DNA of 64,000 bases from Sipunculus nudus (lineage: Eukaryota > Annelida > Sipuncula > Golfingiida > Sipunculidae). This document shows, one piece after another, positions 24,019 to 37,527 of the stretch (positions are counted from its first letter, which is position 1; every line of letters begins with the position of its first letter). The notes under the pieces were generated by a model. The model made no database searches, was not told the DNA's origin, and worked only from the letters and a program-made list of their open reading frames with translations. Made by a program: the position numbers and the translations under genes. The stretch is taken from positions 40,790,840 to 40,854,839 of the forward strand of contig CM049322.1 of the NCBI GenBank assembly GCA_026874595.1, in the 5' to 3' direction.

Positions 24019-26685
24019 TTTTACTATCGATTTCCGTTCCTGGTTATCTGCAGTGATGCTGTTTCCTGCACTTCTGTCAGTTACATGCGCAATCAGCTGA
24101 CGATGTTGTTGAAGCTAGATTCACCTACGCCCCCGGCCTTGACCCCGGGTCAACTTGTTCCGATAATTTTATGGGGGGTACATTCGGTTAAACGGGATGA
24201 CTTCGTGTTTGAAGCAATACGTAATACGCCATTTTTATGTGCAAGCATTTGTGACAAGAAATACCGTATACTAGGAAATAACTGCATCAAAAATGAAAAT
24301 GAAATAGTATCTTAATTAAAACTGTTATGAGTACTCTTTTATCATGCGTTTTACGGAGTTGCAATTAACATTTAGGCAACATTTTTTTATATATATTTTT
24401 TTTAAGGATGACAGAAAAATATTATATATCGAGATGTAAGCCTAGTTTAATATAAGCCCTGCACCAAAATGGTGTTCAAAATAGCACAATACTTATTTTT
24501 TTATATTTAAAAAAAAAAAACATGAATGAAGACTCCATTAATACATTTATCATTAAAGAGTAGACTGCATCAGACTTTAAATTATATTTAATAAATGAGG
24601 TCTAATTTGAGTTTAAAATGTGTTTACAAAACTGTTTACAACTTTAGTTTTCCTTCGTTGCCCCCCACGGTATCACGGGCACCAAATTTGGCAAGTACGT
24701 AAATGACAGCATCCCATACATATGCATACATATGAGGTCACTTGTGCTTGTTGCACCTGGACGGGATACCACGGTCTCTTTACGAACCCTATACTTAAAC
24801 CCAACATATGCTGCCCTATAATTCTGTATTTATGGACGTCTTCGTCAATAAGCATATCAGTTCCTGTGCAAAATATGTCCAGTTTCCCAAATTTAAATTT
24901 TTATCATTAATTACAAAAAACATATAATAGTATTTACCGGTATATAATATAACTGAACAGACTAATTAAATAATTATATATTGTAGCAACAAAATATATG
25001 ATAACTGCATATCTTATATGAATTGATATCATCGGAAATTCAACACTATGTTAGTGCATGAATTTAAGAAAATGAAAATGTGACTTGTATGCATGGAACT
25101 GACTATTATATACACTTTTATCCAATACATGCACTGCTAAAAATTATTTTCTTGATAAGATAATATTTCTTATCTAAAGAAACTTTTCAGTTGACAAGAA
25201 ATCTTTGGGATATTTTGTCTTGATTTATAGACTGTTTTGCTGAAGGTCAAGAAATACATCTGGATTTTCTTACATGATACATTATTTCCTCAAAAGAAAA
25301 ATTTTGTTCATCATGATAAGAAAAATTGTCTTGTGCCTCTCTCCTGAGAAAATATTTGTTGCCATATTTGTTTTGTGGTAGCCATGATAAATTATCTTCA
25401 ATTATACCATGAGGAAAATTGTCTTTACAATAAAAAGAAAACCTTTCATGCTCTATTTCCTAGAAAATGCTTTTGCCATAAGATATTTTCCTTACATTTA
25501 GAAAATTATTTTTGTTGTTGTAATATTTCATACTCTTTATCACTCACCATAATAAAATATATTCTGCTAATTATAACTGACGTGAAAATTATCTATAAGT
25601 GTGCAGTCATGCCTTTTTTAATAATATATATGACATGTGCCAGTATACAACTGCCTATAGTGGCCTTAACTGAACAGCAAGTTTTCCAAGCTGAGTTGGT
25701 TGGTCCAGCCAGAATTCCAATTTGAGAGCCAGAACCAAGCTAAGAACACCGGTTGATGCTGCCCTCTACTGACAGAATTGTTAACTAAATCACAACATGC
25801 ACACCAGGGTGTTTTAAACTCTCATGGTTTTAATGTTTTTATTTATGTTTGTCTTCAAAAATAATTTGTGGGGCTATTAGTACCATGTTTTTCACAATGA
25901 GGGATATCAAAAGAAATAAGTAAATTTTTAGAATTCAAATATAAGGGACAGAAATGAGTTTAAATTGCCAGAAAAATTGTGATAGAAAAATTAGTAATCA
26001 TCCTTTGTTTTGTGCTGTTTATTGTGAAAAAATCTAAATAAAGTATAATCATCAAATACTTTTTATTAATTACATTTTTTAAAGCTTCTTATGATATTTA
26101 AGCATAATTTACCGTTAATGAGATATGCTGGCTTAAAAGTAAACTTATTTGAGGGAGATATATTTTAATTACATTAAGGATTAAGATCTCTTTATCTGAA
26201 ATACACTTGTTCAAATCATCTTTTGATAAATTATGTGAGAACAATGTCGTTCCATCATTAAGGCCACATTAAAAAAATTATTGTTCCAATTTATCCCCAC
26301 TTCTATTCATAACAAATCAATTTTCATAAGGAGCATCAAATGATTATTATTTATATTGCAAAAAGCCTCAAAACTTTCAGAAAAATAAACTACAAAAGAT
26401 TCTCCTTCATAATGGGATTACTGGAAATGAATTAATATTTTGTAATGTAAATTCAAGTAATTAATATGTTAGGTTTTTCAAACTTGAAGCATTTTCACAA
26501 TTTGCAGATTGTGTCCAACCCTCAACTTTTTCAATAAACATTTATTCTTATTTAATGCAGTGACCTTAATAAGTGGTTATGTAGAGGAAACATTCATATC
26601 AGGTAGAAATTAGAGCAAGTACTGTGTACACTTCTTTTGGTTTTTTTATCTTTATTTTTTTTTAATTTATTATGAATCTATAAAG

Positions 26686-27110
26686 TAGGGCTGCATGATA
26701 TTATGGATATATGGGTATATCACGATACTGTAACTTGCATATTGCGTATCACAATACATTTTTCTAATATCAATATTTTTCGATATTTTTCATAACATGC
26801 CTAAAACAGTATTATTGATTAAGAAAGGCAGCCTTGGATGTGGTATACACTTCTGTAATTGTGCACAACATCTATCCCAATTTCTGCTAAACCAGAGTCA
26901 AGAATTTTCTAATTGGCAAGGTATTTGCATATGTATAAGGCCTTTTTTCAGAAGAATTTTAAATGTTTATTTGAGCACTGTCAACAGTACATTAGTAAGT
27001 CACGTTGCCATATTTCATGTTTGAAATAAGCTGATCTGCATAATCTCTTATTATCAGTATGTCATGATAATCAATATGTTAAAGAATTGTTTATAATGAT
27101 AATATCAATA

Positions 27111-27150
<40 letters not shown>

Positions 27151-27275
27151 ATGCAGAAAACACACTTATTTCCAATAAATTTAATAAAATGAAAATTTTG
27201 CAACTCATATCAGGATACACTACAAAATATTGCAATATATTGTGATATGAAATTCTGAAAGCGATACCCAGCCAT
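26686..27275. mobile_element. Possible MITE with 'tagggctg'-type ends
   Basis: The left end 'tagggctgcatgatatta' and the reverse complement of the right end 'tatggctgggtatcgc' are similar. The interior has repeated 'gatat', 'aatatcaatatt' and 'caatatattgtgatat' motifs typical of degenerate hAT-like MITEs in animals. No 8 bp target duplication could be found, and a TA microsatellite splits the middle. Boundaries and class are tentative. Confidence 0.25.
27113..27148. repeat. (TA)n microsatellite
   Basis: An uninterrupted TA run of about 18 units in AT-rich intergenic DNA, inside the possible MITE at 26686-27275. Confidence 0.95.
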
Positions 27276-27591
27276 ACCATATATTGACAGTATCGTACTT
27301 GATTTGATTTACTGTGGTTGCCTTCATTTTTGTGGGGTTGAAATTTTGTTAAATTAATTATTTAAAGATTCAGTGGTGTTTAACTTACATAATTTCACCA
27401 TTCATTAAAATACATGAAGTGTTTATTATATAAACTATTTGACATGCATCCAATATCTTAACATTTTGACCCAAAGGAATATTGAACACATGAACATATT
27501 TGTTCTTTATAGACAAATAATATAAAAAGCCTGATATCATTCATGATATTAGTCTTTGAATTAAGGATTAGCATATTATCTCTATTATTTT

Positions 27592-27595
<4 letters not shown>

Positions 27596-27664
<69 letters not shown>
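27596..27664. repeat. (TA)n microsatellite
   Basis: An uninterrupted TA run of about 34 units in intergenic DNA. Confidence 0.95.
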
Positions 27665-27668
<4 letters not shown>

Positions 27669-28791
27669 TATTCAATATTTTGCCTTAAACTCTGAAGGCA
27701 CAGTTAATGTACATGGGATGTTCAAATAGGTAACAGTTAAAATGACTTTTCATTCGTGTAGATGGTTCATATTTTCTACTTGTAACGAAAAGTCAACAAT
27801 AATGCTCCAGAACTTCAAGTTTTTATACTAAATATATACTGGTTTCAGGGTAGACAATCATATCTTCTCGTTACATATGAATATACATTGTATTCCCATT
27901 CTATGGGAAGTCTACAGTACAGAGCAAGTCTAATTAAAACTTTATCATACAGTTCCTGATTGTTCATATGTGGGATGAAATTGATTTTCTTTTCTCATAT
28001 ACCAAGTTGCACATAATTTTATTCAATTATGGTTTAGTTGATAACTTGTAAGATAAATTCTGTGAAAAAAAACAGATTATGGTTTATACATAAACTCTAT
28101 TAAACTTTAATTTCATGCTTGCCAGTTGCAGAAGTCCTTATGTTTTCTTCAATTATTTTTTCTTACAATTTTTCCTCATTATTCTCAAAAGAATTTGTTT
28201 TTAAGTTCCACTGCACCCTCCACTGGCCAGGCATGACTTGGTTTTCTTAGTTCTAAATTTAGGACACTGCAAAGATGCCAGGCTGCAGTGTTCTGGACCC
28301 GGGCCAGATTTTATACCAGTGTTTGACTGGGCTGATCAAATTAAGGCTTGCATGGATGTCTGGGTGGCATTTCCTTGCTGTCAGTAGTGTACTTTTATTG
28401 ATTAGTGGTCTTTTATTCACATCATTTTGATTGTTGCCTTTCAGTTTGATTTTCAATTTTATTATTAAAAAAACACTATATTCTTTTGGAGATATATATC
28501 TATTAAAACTGTTCCTTTGAAATGATCCTTGGAAGAACGTTATAATGTAGACAACAGATAATAAAATCATTTCATGTATTACATTGCCAACATCTAGCGT
28601 AGGATATGAGAGGATTTTCCTTGTTAAACAACAGTGATTATAAATATCATATACATGTATAGATAAATTATATAGACTTTATTATCTATACTTTTTATAT
28701 CTGTCCTTAAGAAGGAGTTAGTTAAATTAAACAGGTATGACTATTGCTATAATTAGGATGACTGATATGAATTATTTCTCTCACAATTAAA

Positions 28792-28796
<5 letters not shown>

Positions 28797-28866
<70 letters not shown>
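28797..28866. repeat. Compound (TCTG)n(TC)n(TA)n microsatellite
   Basis: The stretch passes from 'tctgtctctg' units to a TC run and then to a TA run, a common compound microsatellite formed by mutation at the edges of a dinucleotide run. Confidence 0.95.
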
Positions 28867-28871
<5 letters not shown>

Positions 28872-31189
28872 TTGGTAAATCATGCAAGAAGATTTTAAAG
28901 TAGACAATCAATACAAACAGGTATGAAAACATATAAGTACTAAGTCACTTGTCACAAGTCATATTATTTTCCATTGTCTTTCTTTTGGCTTGAAACAAAA
29001 GTGTACCAACAAAACCACCCCTGCATGCTTACAGGTCGGTTTCTCTTTTCACTTCTTTTACATAATGGTTTTGTTCTGTGTCAATAAATATACAATCATT
29101 GTGGGTATGTTTACTATAAAGAATGAATTGTCAACGGTAAAATATTGTGCATGTTCAAAAATATGCAGCAAAGGAAGGAAGATATGAATCACAAATTAAT
29201 CAATTTTTCACTTTTGGTCACCATCCTTTTGATTATGCACGATGCAATTTTATTTCAACTTTGTATTGGTGTAACGGTTCCAGAAACAAATTATTGCAGA
29301 TACTTTAAAATTTCTAGGAGATTACAGCTTTAAAGGTGCATATTTACTGGGCATAATTAGTATTCATGAGCTACAATTGCACTATATTTTTCCCCCACCA
29401 ATTTATTGTCTTTGAATTTATATTATCATTGATCAGCCAATAATCTCTGGTCAATTGAATGACTCCAGCTGGTATGGGCTCATGCATCAGAAGACTAAGT
29501 GCAGCTTTTAAAGGGGGTTTTCTAGATATTCTCTTTCTCAGTGTATCATGGACAGGGTACGCAAAAGTCTGGTTGTGGCTTATAATAGACATGCGGCTTA
29601 TAATAGAGAATTTACATGAGGTTTATATTGAAGAATTTACGGTAATGTATCAGTCTTGAAATGACCAGATACACATATTCATGGGTATTTGAGTGTAACA
29701 TACTGTGTCAGAGTAGACATTTATGTATTTTTTATCTTATCTTTGTTCAATAAATGTGACAAGTCATTACACACATTAATAAATCTCATTATCACATGTA
29801 GGTTAAATATAAGATGGAGTGTTGACACATGAAGCACCATAGGCACACAATTTACATGTGCACATTCCACAAAGTCTGTGTTATACATGAATTCTGTATC
29901 TGATCAGTTATTAAGGTATGCATATCAGATCAACAGCATATTCAACCTCCTTAAATGATAACTCCGTTTTATTAATTATAAACTAATCAATAAATTACAG
30001 CATCATAAGCCATACATCTGTTATTGGTGAGGTATGATGTACACATTGCCTGTATTATGTGTACATGTGTTAGTTAATTAAATACATTAATACATGATTA
30101 TATTGTAGTCTCCTTAACTAAAATAACTTCAGTTTTCTTAAATAATAAGCAAAACATTAATTCTGACATCTTTAAAGGGACATAATCAGGAGCAATATTA
30201 TGCCTATTCTTTCACACTATCAGTTCAGTTTTGCTTTATAAAAATGGTTCTCAGCAAAACCATCAAAGCAAACAGTTACCTCGCGTACGGCCATTTAACA
30301 TCTTTTTATGGCTATATGTGTTGGTAAAACACAATCTACGTGTGTCTGTTTACCTTCACAAGGTCGCATGACTGGAGGTCCGATTGTTTGCCACAACATA
30401 GGTTGTTTCAGCCAGCGGGAACATGTATTACATTTTGGGCAAAGTCAGTCAGGGTATATCCTGATTGACATGTGTTGTGGCCATTTGGGATCCACATTTC
30501 CCCATGCGCTGTATTTATGTTGACACCTGTGGTCATGCCAGGTCCACTGTTTTTAACAATCGCTTGCAGGGGTAAGCAAAAGGTTTCAAGGCAATATTTT
30601 GGCAGGTACCAATTTATTTTAAAGGGAAAAAGCTATTTTATGTGTTAATTCTACATGCCTTATAGGTGTTTGGGTTCCTTTAACAATACTATTATGGGTG
30701 CTTTAATGTACACACACTAATTTCCCCAAGTGTTGGTGTGTGCAGAATAAATAAACTGATAATGTTCAACATCCATAAACATGCAAACCTTCATTTTATT
30801 AATAACTAAAAGATATAAACTATTAAGTATCTTGAGAAATATTGCTGTGCATGTCTGGCAATATGAAAGGTTTTAAGCTTGTATATCTGATGTATGTATG
30901 CTAATTAAAAATATTTATACTTAATCTATGCATATAATAGTTCCCTTGTAAATACATTATCCTGCACAATGAACCTAAAATATAAAACTTGGAGCTAATC
31001 AAATCATACAAATAACTGTTACATATACCAAGTTCATATGTGTATGTGTGTTTAGGTCTTATAAATTTATTACTCAACCAGATGATATATCATTTAACTT
31101 CAATGCATTAACCTTAAGTTCATTAATCAAAAACAATAGATAAATTATATAATGCATCTTACACTTACTTATGATACAAACATTCCCTT

Positions 31190-31605
31190 ACCGAAAATTT
31201 TTATAAGTGCCATATATGTGAAAGTTATATGGCACATATAAGGCACATATATGTGCCATATATGTCCCTTATATCTAACCTTATAACTCCCATATATGTC
31301 ACATATATGTCTGGTATATGGATTTTATATGCAAATTAGGTAGGAGCCTTATATGTCACATATATGGGCCTTATATGTCACTTATAAGGCTTCCACATAT
31401 AGGTCCCCTATAACTCCCATATATCCCATATATGTCCCTTATAACTCCCATATATGTTCCATATATGTGCCTTATAACTCCCATATATGTGCCTTATAAC
31501 TCCCATATATGTGACATATATGTGACATATATGGGACTTATAAGTGCCATATATGTCCCTTATAAATGACGTATAACTCACATACAAGTCCAGTGTATGC
31601 ACCTT
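31190..31605. repeat. CATATATG/CCTTATAACTC minisatellite, left copy
   Basis: About 400 bp of degenerate units of roughly 18 bp alternate 'catatatgt' with 'cccttataactc' or 'gccttatatgtcac'. The start is 'cccttaccgaaaat'. A related array in opposite orientation ends at about 35425 with the same start word (reverse complement 'cccttacgaaaat'). The two arrays bracket exons 2-4 of the small-protein gene. The dense self-complementary 'catatatg' words make the DNA prone to cruciform formation. Confidence 0.75.
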
Positions 31606-31871
31606 CTGTGCTGTTTGTCAATAGCTCAGTTACTATCTGTTGTATGTTCTGTTTTGAAAGGTGTTTACTCTTTTCTTTATTCCACAAGCAATTACGTTAG
31701 ATGATAGAAATTAAGCTTTGTGTGTGTGTGTGTGGTGAGCTTCCTGCACTGTGCAATTCCTTGAAATCAATGCTGGCCTGCAGTCACACTGGGGGTCATC
31801 AACTTCACACAGTCACATTGACGCAAACACATGAATCATAAAAGTAAGAAAATACAATAGCCAAAATTAAT

Positions 31872-31877
31872 TTTATT
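31872..31877 (-). terminator. Poly(A) signal of the small-protein gene
   Basis: AATAAA on the minus strand about 80 nt after the stop codon at 31958. It is the first canonical signal downstream, in AT-rich sequence, which suits a short 3' UTR. Confidence 0.5.
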
Positions 31878-31957
31878 TACACATTTGTAAACTGAAAATA
31901 ATAATTTCATAAGATTTTAAAAACTCCCTGGTTCAGTCAGATTTGAGTGTTGTCATT

Positions 31958-34900
31958 TTAGGGAATGAAGGCTGGAAGGAAATATACAGCCTTGCCACAC
32001 TCTAAATCCTTTTCAGTCCCCTCCTGTTTGACCTGCAAAAACAAATGTTACCAGTCTAAGTATACACATATAGTCATTATTGCTCAAATTAATTATTTTA
32101 TTACATAAGTTTGACATTGATGCTTAGTATTGCTTTTTTTAACATTAACATTAGTTTACCTTATCTAGAGGCAACACACAAGTCAAAAAATGAAAAGAAT
32201 TTATTTCACTGAAAGTACATCTGCTCTCTATATAGGGGTTTTAAATGTTCTGAAAATATGCCTGTTTAACATTTAGGATTATAATTTAATACAGTTGGAC
32301 TTCTCAATTACTAACAGAGGAAGAGTTTTCCAGTTATACAGAGTATATACAAACATACAGATTATTAAAAATAATGGTCACGGGACAGACACTGTGGCCT
32401 AAAGATGCTCATAGGTTCAGAAAGTAGGTTACTCAGTTGAAACAATTTTAACATGTAAGCAGTTATATTAATATCCCATATGCACAATAAATGTTAACCA
32501 CCAAATTTGCACTTCAAATATGGTAAGTTCCAGCTATTTGATAAAAAAAACCTTACAATTCATAACATTTCTCATTTGCTAAAAGATTTAAATGTTCCTT
32601 TATATGATAAACTGAATATGCTTACCAGACAATTCTTGCAAGGGCTGGAGATATCTGGGCTCTCCTTATACTTTCTGCACCATTTCTTCATACTGGTTCT
32701 AAGAAAAGTAAAGAAATCATTACAAATCATAGAAACAAAGGTTGTTGGAAATAAATAATTAAGAACATGGAGTCTTGCATATTTTGACATTTAAGTAGAC
32801 AAATTATTTAACTAAAAAAGGGCCTCACATCAATAATATTACTAAAACAGTACATCAATGATATATTGGTGGTCAGTAATGTTCAAAATGACGTCTTGAT
32901 CTTTTATGGTGAAATGGCACTAATACATGTACATGTAAAAATAAATCATTCAAGGTGGACTTAGAACACACTCTTGATTAACCTGTAAATTGAACCGGAT
33001 TTGATTTCTCTTTTGGAATCAAAACAGTACCTAATGAAATCATCTGATCCTTAGTGAAACAAATTCCCAAATTATTATGCTTTTTCTTTTGTGATGAAAG
33101 TGAATATGTCAGAAAAACTTCAAAGGAAAAGAAAAGTCAGAGGACCAAGCCCTTTAAAGCTCTCATGCCTTTATAAAGAGTGTTCTTGATCTTCTGATGT
33201 CAAATTCAGATTAAATTCATACATATGGTTATGAATGGTTTATGGGTTGTTATGAAATATAGTGTGTTATGTGTCAAATTGTTAATTAATTGGTGTTTAC
33301 AGTATATGTAAATGACATGTAGAAAGGCATATTACCAAATTAAAGCTTAATTTAGGAGCTTTTGTGTGATAGACTCCAATAGTAAAAAAATATTTGATTA
33401 GTTGATATGTTTTGGTTGAGTACAGCAAACCTCTCTTCAATTTTATAAAAAAAAGCATTCATCAAAATTGAGACAGTGGCTGTAAATTCAGCAATGATCA
33501 ACAGTGTTAATGTTTACTTTGCCTGAAAAAAAAAACTTATAAATATTGTATAATTAAACATTTTTAATCATATTATAACTTTTGGGCACTCTAGCAAGAC
33601 AGAAAAATTCAAGTCAATTTGGAAAATGGAAAAGAACATAATTACCTTTTAGCAGCTTTTCTTTTCATGACCCAGAGTTCAGCTAAATAATAACATGGTC
33701 AATAGCCATGTATATATATATCTATAGGTTCAACAAATAAAATGGTCGTATGTGGTACTCATAGCATTTGTGTGCCGATTAAGCTTTATGTAGGTTAACT
33801 GATCAACCCTTTACAGGTAGGGGACATTCAGAAATTAAATCAATATGTAACTTTAGGGCCTGCTGCTGACTCTTGATTTTTCCACACCCTATTGCAAATG
33901 GCACCACTGAAAAGAATATGTTCTTAGCTTCCTGTTGGTGCATAGAACATGCACATTGACACTATATAGGGGCAACAGCATCAGCTTTTTGTAGAAAATG
34001 TGGTATTTTTTAAAGATGGGCCACCAAATAGGAAATGTTATCTTGAAACACACAAATTCTGTTTTTGCAGGGCAAACCAAGATAGGTGAAGTCATCTTTA
34101 TGCAATCACTGGTTTAATATGCAAAAATAACTTAAATAATGCAAGATTACTTACCAATGAGACATTTTTTCAGCTATACATTCCCCTTCTGCTTGAGCAG
34201 CTTGACAAAGAACTTCTCTTCAAAGTGTGTACTCCCTTAACGGTTACCGGATGTTATCACACAGATGTAAACTGACTCTGCATGCCTTAGTTGTCCACAG
34301 CCTGTACAGTATTCATGTGACATCACCACTATTCCAGGGCAGGGTACAGTAAGGTCAATGGCCCATTGCAGAGAGTGCTTGTACAGCAAGCTTGTCTGCT
34401 GGGGGGGGGGGGGGGTAGTTACATATACTAGTGAAATTTACTGATTAGAATGCTGGTTATTGTCCAAATAAGAATGCAGATTCTTATTCTTTTTAAGTAC
34501 CTCTGCTTTTATCAATGCTGTTGATTTTCAGTGGCAATATTTTACTGCTAAAATGTGTGGGTGCTGAGCTGTTTCTAAAACCAATATGATATTAGGTTAA
34601 TGCCCATGTATTCCCATAATTGGTCAGTGGCACACTACATCAGTACCCTTTGTTCTGTATTTATGAAGTAGTTATCAATTGCAATTAGATGCTGAAGTAC
34701 TTGTATACGGTATACACTACATTCCAAAAGAATTATTTTTTTCTTATAATTATCAAGGGCACAAATTATAACCAATGTGAAATATAGTCAAATTATTTTT
34801 TTGTATTGTGTTTTGTGTAAATGATGTTTTACTGCATGCATGGTTACTATATTTTACACTTCTTAATGAATAAGTCAGATGAAAAAAAAATTATTTATAG

Positions 34901-35454
34901 TATTATTTTTCTAATATACATAAAGTTCTGAGGAAGCTGGTTATTTTGATACCCATTTTAACATACTTCTTCAGTATTTATTATTCAATTATAATTCATT
35001 TTCTTAAAACCATAATGGAGCTGGGACTTAGAAGTTTCTGCAGCATTTGTGTTCCCTTGGTCAAAATGTCTATGTCCTATATATCTTATAGAACAGTAAG
35101 CTCACAGTATATAAACTTATAACTGACATATAACTGACATATACAGAACCCCTTCACGTTCACCTCCCTTATATCTCCCATACAAGTCACATATAAATGA
35201 AATGTACAGAATGGCCTCATGTGCAACTCCCTTATAACTGACATATAACAAACATACAACTCCCTTATAACTCACATATAACAATGCCTGACTAAACATA
35301 TAGCTGCAATATACATATAACTCACATACACAGCACTTATATGGGAAATATAAGGGACATATAAGGCCCTTATAAGGGGCATATAAGGCACATATATGTG
35401 AGTACTTTCCATTTTCGTAAGGGTTAGGTTTGCATGTGTATCATGTGTTTATAT

Positions 35455-35520
<66 letters not shown>

Positions 35521-35630
35521 AATGGCATGTATTCAACTACCATAAATTTACATAGCTTATTTTTTATTAAAATTATCAAAAATTTTTACGAGGATACTGA
35601 AGTTTCAGGCTGATCTCATATATATATATT

Positions 35631-35689
<59 letters not shown>

Positions 35690-35814
35690 ATGAGAGAGGT
35701 TGTGTGTGATATGATAAACATCATACTTTCATGACTTTATATATAATTCATTTTATTTATTAATAACCAATCCACATAGTGTATTTATCTTATATGTATT
35801 TATCTTATAACATA

Positions 35815-35862
<48 letters not shown>

Positions 35863-36198
35863 TATGTGTGTGTGTGAGAGAGGTTGTGTGTGATATGATA
35901 AATATCATACTTTCATGACTTTATATATAATTCATTTTATTTATTAATAACCAATCCATATAGTGTATTTATCTTATAACATCCCATTAAACCTATATCA
36001 CTAATTACGTCATATTTTGGTACCTGGGCTGTTTTCCTCAGCAACTTTATTGCACCCAGGGCCTTGTGTTGACTACAATTTTCAATATAATATCACACAC
36101 AGCTTGTACTTACCGGACTTATGCGAGTCGGATCTGTTAAATCTCTGGTTGAAAGAATCTGGTTGGGTCGGTTTCACGGGAGTTGTCGGGGTCGACAT
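31958..36198 (-). CDS. Small basic protein of 89 residues, unrecognised
   Basis: Four exons join in frame on the minus strand: 36198-36114, 33682-33646, 32698-32626 and 32032-31958. Their lengths are 85, 37, 73 and 75 nt, making 89 codons plus stop. Each junction has good sites: donors GTAAGT, GTAATT and GTAAGC; acceptors 'tattatttag', 'ttacttttcttag' and 'ttgtttttgcag'. Phases agree throughout (Ala29 and Arg41 split, last junction phase 0). The protein has a Ser/Thr/Pro-rich start (MSTPTTPVKPTQP), a strongly basic middle (KRKAAKR, KKWCRKYK), a CKNCL motif near residue 61-65, and an acidic then hydrophobic end (YFLPAFIP). There is no signal peptide or membrane segment. The CxxC and basic cluster could suit a nuclear or nucleic-acid-binding protein, but that is a guess. 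I do not recognise a family. Because the exons are short, chance assembly cannot be fully excluded, but four matching phases make it unlikely. Confidence 0.65.
35090..35425. repeat. CATATATG/TTATAACTGACATA minisatellite, right copy
   Basis: Degenerate units such as 'ataactgacatataac', 'aactcccttataac' and 'gggacatataaggc' run to the terminal word 'attttcgtaaggg' at about 35410. This is the inverted counterpart of the start of the array at 31190. The pair could be two insertions in opposite orientation or the ends of one larger composite. Confidence 0.7.
35458..35985. repeat. TA/TG microsatellites with a tandem duplication of about 205 bp
   Basis: Long TA runs (35458-35518, 35620-35675, 35816-35870) separate two nearly identical blocks. 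Each starts at a 'tgtgtgtg' run with 'gagagaggttgtgtgtgat' (near 35691 and 35875) and continues through 'aatcatactttcatgac'-like text to 'agtgtatttatcttat'. The duplication places copies at about 35664 and 35868. This lies in intron 1 of the small-protein gene. Confidence 0.85.
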
Positions 36199-36411
36199 CT
36201 TGAAATAAAATTCGTTAATATCTCCCCCTTGTCTAGTAGATCTGATGTGATCTGCCGTTAGGTGAGGTATTTTTCGTATGATCTATTTATATTTAATGAC
36301 CTTGACGTTGGTGGGGGCGCTGTGATCGTCAGGTGATTGCTGTGTGCTCCTGAGCATTGCGAGCAATACCTGCATTTAGTGGGCTGGGCAGGTTTGTTTA
36401 CTTCCTGTAGT

Positions 36412-36418
36412 TTATATA
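36412..36418 (-). promoter_or_regulatory. TATA box upstream of the small-protein gene
   Basis: The minus strand reads 'gctatataaactac', a good TATA box, about 215 nt before the start codon at 36198. Initiation about 30 nt downstream would leave a 5' UTR near 190 nt. Just upstream lies 'gccatctggcggga', and just downstream 'aggaagtaaacaaac', which resembles adjoining ETS and forkhead sites. Motif matches this short are weak evidence taken singly; position and orientation support them. Confidence 0.4.
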
Positions 36419-37019
36419 GCTCCCGCCAGATGGCGCCTCCTGTCAAGGTAATCCTGTCCATGTCAGCAAATTTATATACACTTATTTTCAAGTAACAGAC
36501 CAGAGACTTTTTTATTACTTGTTAACCTCCGCTGCAAATCATGGATTTTCAAAATATCTTGGAATACTGTTGTTATAATTTTTGGTTGGTTAATTGGTTT
36601 ATCAGTTGACCTTTTCAATAGAAAAAATATGGATGGATTATATTGATATCTTTATGGGGGGGGGAGGTAAGAATAACAATCCAGTTGTTAACCATCCATT
36701 GAATGTTTGAGGTAAACTGGAACTTTATAGTATCCTAAACCTTGGCGAGACGGAAATATGTTTATCCAAGCGGAGGCCATTGCCATTAAAAAGCAGTTGG
36801 GATGAACCGCCCGTCTGACTGGGAGCATAAATTACCTGTGATCCAATATTGGAGTTGCTGAACCATGACATAGGGCATACATTTTTTCTCTGTAGCACAA
36901 ACCTATGTTTGATTAGGATGTTAGCGGAGGTATCCATGTGGTCCCTGACTACTTTACTATATTGTTATTTCGTTATCTCTAATGCAAGCTGTTCATTTTA
37001 TTTGAAAATGAAACATAAA

Positions 37020-37176
37020 TATATGCCAAATATAATGAGGCGGTATTTTTTTATAAATTGGAGAATGATAAGATTTTCTAGGAAATGTTATATTTTTACA
37101 CACACACACACACACACACACTCACACACACATATATAATCTAATTTTCCAATAAGCGTTTAATTTTGTGTACACT

Positions 37177-37273
<97 letters not shown>

Positions 37274-37485
37274 AAATTTGCTAAGTTCAGACCACTGTAT
37301 GAAGAAAATTTATCATTAGTTTTGTCAGCAAACAGTAAAGTGTATGCCAAATATAATGAGGCGGTATTTATAAATTGGAGAATGATAAGATTTTCTAGGA
37401 AATGTTATATTTTTACACACACACACACTCTCACACACACATATATAATCTAATTTTCCAATAAGCGTTTAATTTTGTGTACACT

Positions 37486-37527
<42 letters not shown>

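Larger units (their letters stand above)
24019..31957. other. Intergenic region between AMP deaminase and the small-protein gene
   Basis: This is the presumed upstream region of AMP deaminase (just above 24018) and the 3' flank of the small-protein gene. It is AT-rich, with TA microsatellites near 27115, 27600 and 28840 and a possible inverted-repeat element around 26686-27275. A patch rich in 'aagaaaa/ttttctt' words lies at about 25140-25560, and a CATATATG-type array at 31190-31605. No TATA box is evident within 150 bp upstream of the AMP deaminase start codon. I found no exon-like segments with matching splice sites on either strand. Confidence 0.5.

Noticed and set aside
25140-25560. Patch with repeated 'aagaaaa' and 'ttttctt' words
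   Set aside because: Possible degenerate repeat, but no consistent unit length or ends could be defined by eye.
34150-34225. Minus-strand segment with a strong donor (CATTG|GTAAGT) between exons 1 and 2 of the small-protein gene
   Set aside because: Its upstream acceptors are poor (no pyrimidine tract), and including it creates a stop within or just after it, while exon 1 to exon 2 joins cleanly without it. It could be a rare alternative exon.
36849-37453. Frames ending in His-Thr and Ile-Tyr repeats
   Set aside because: Direct translations of CA and TA microsatellites in the duplicated block.
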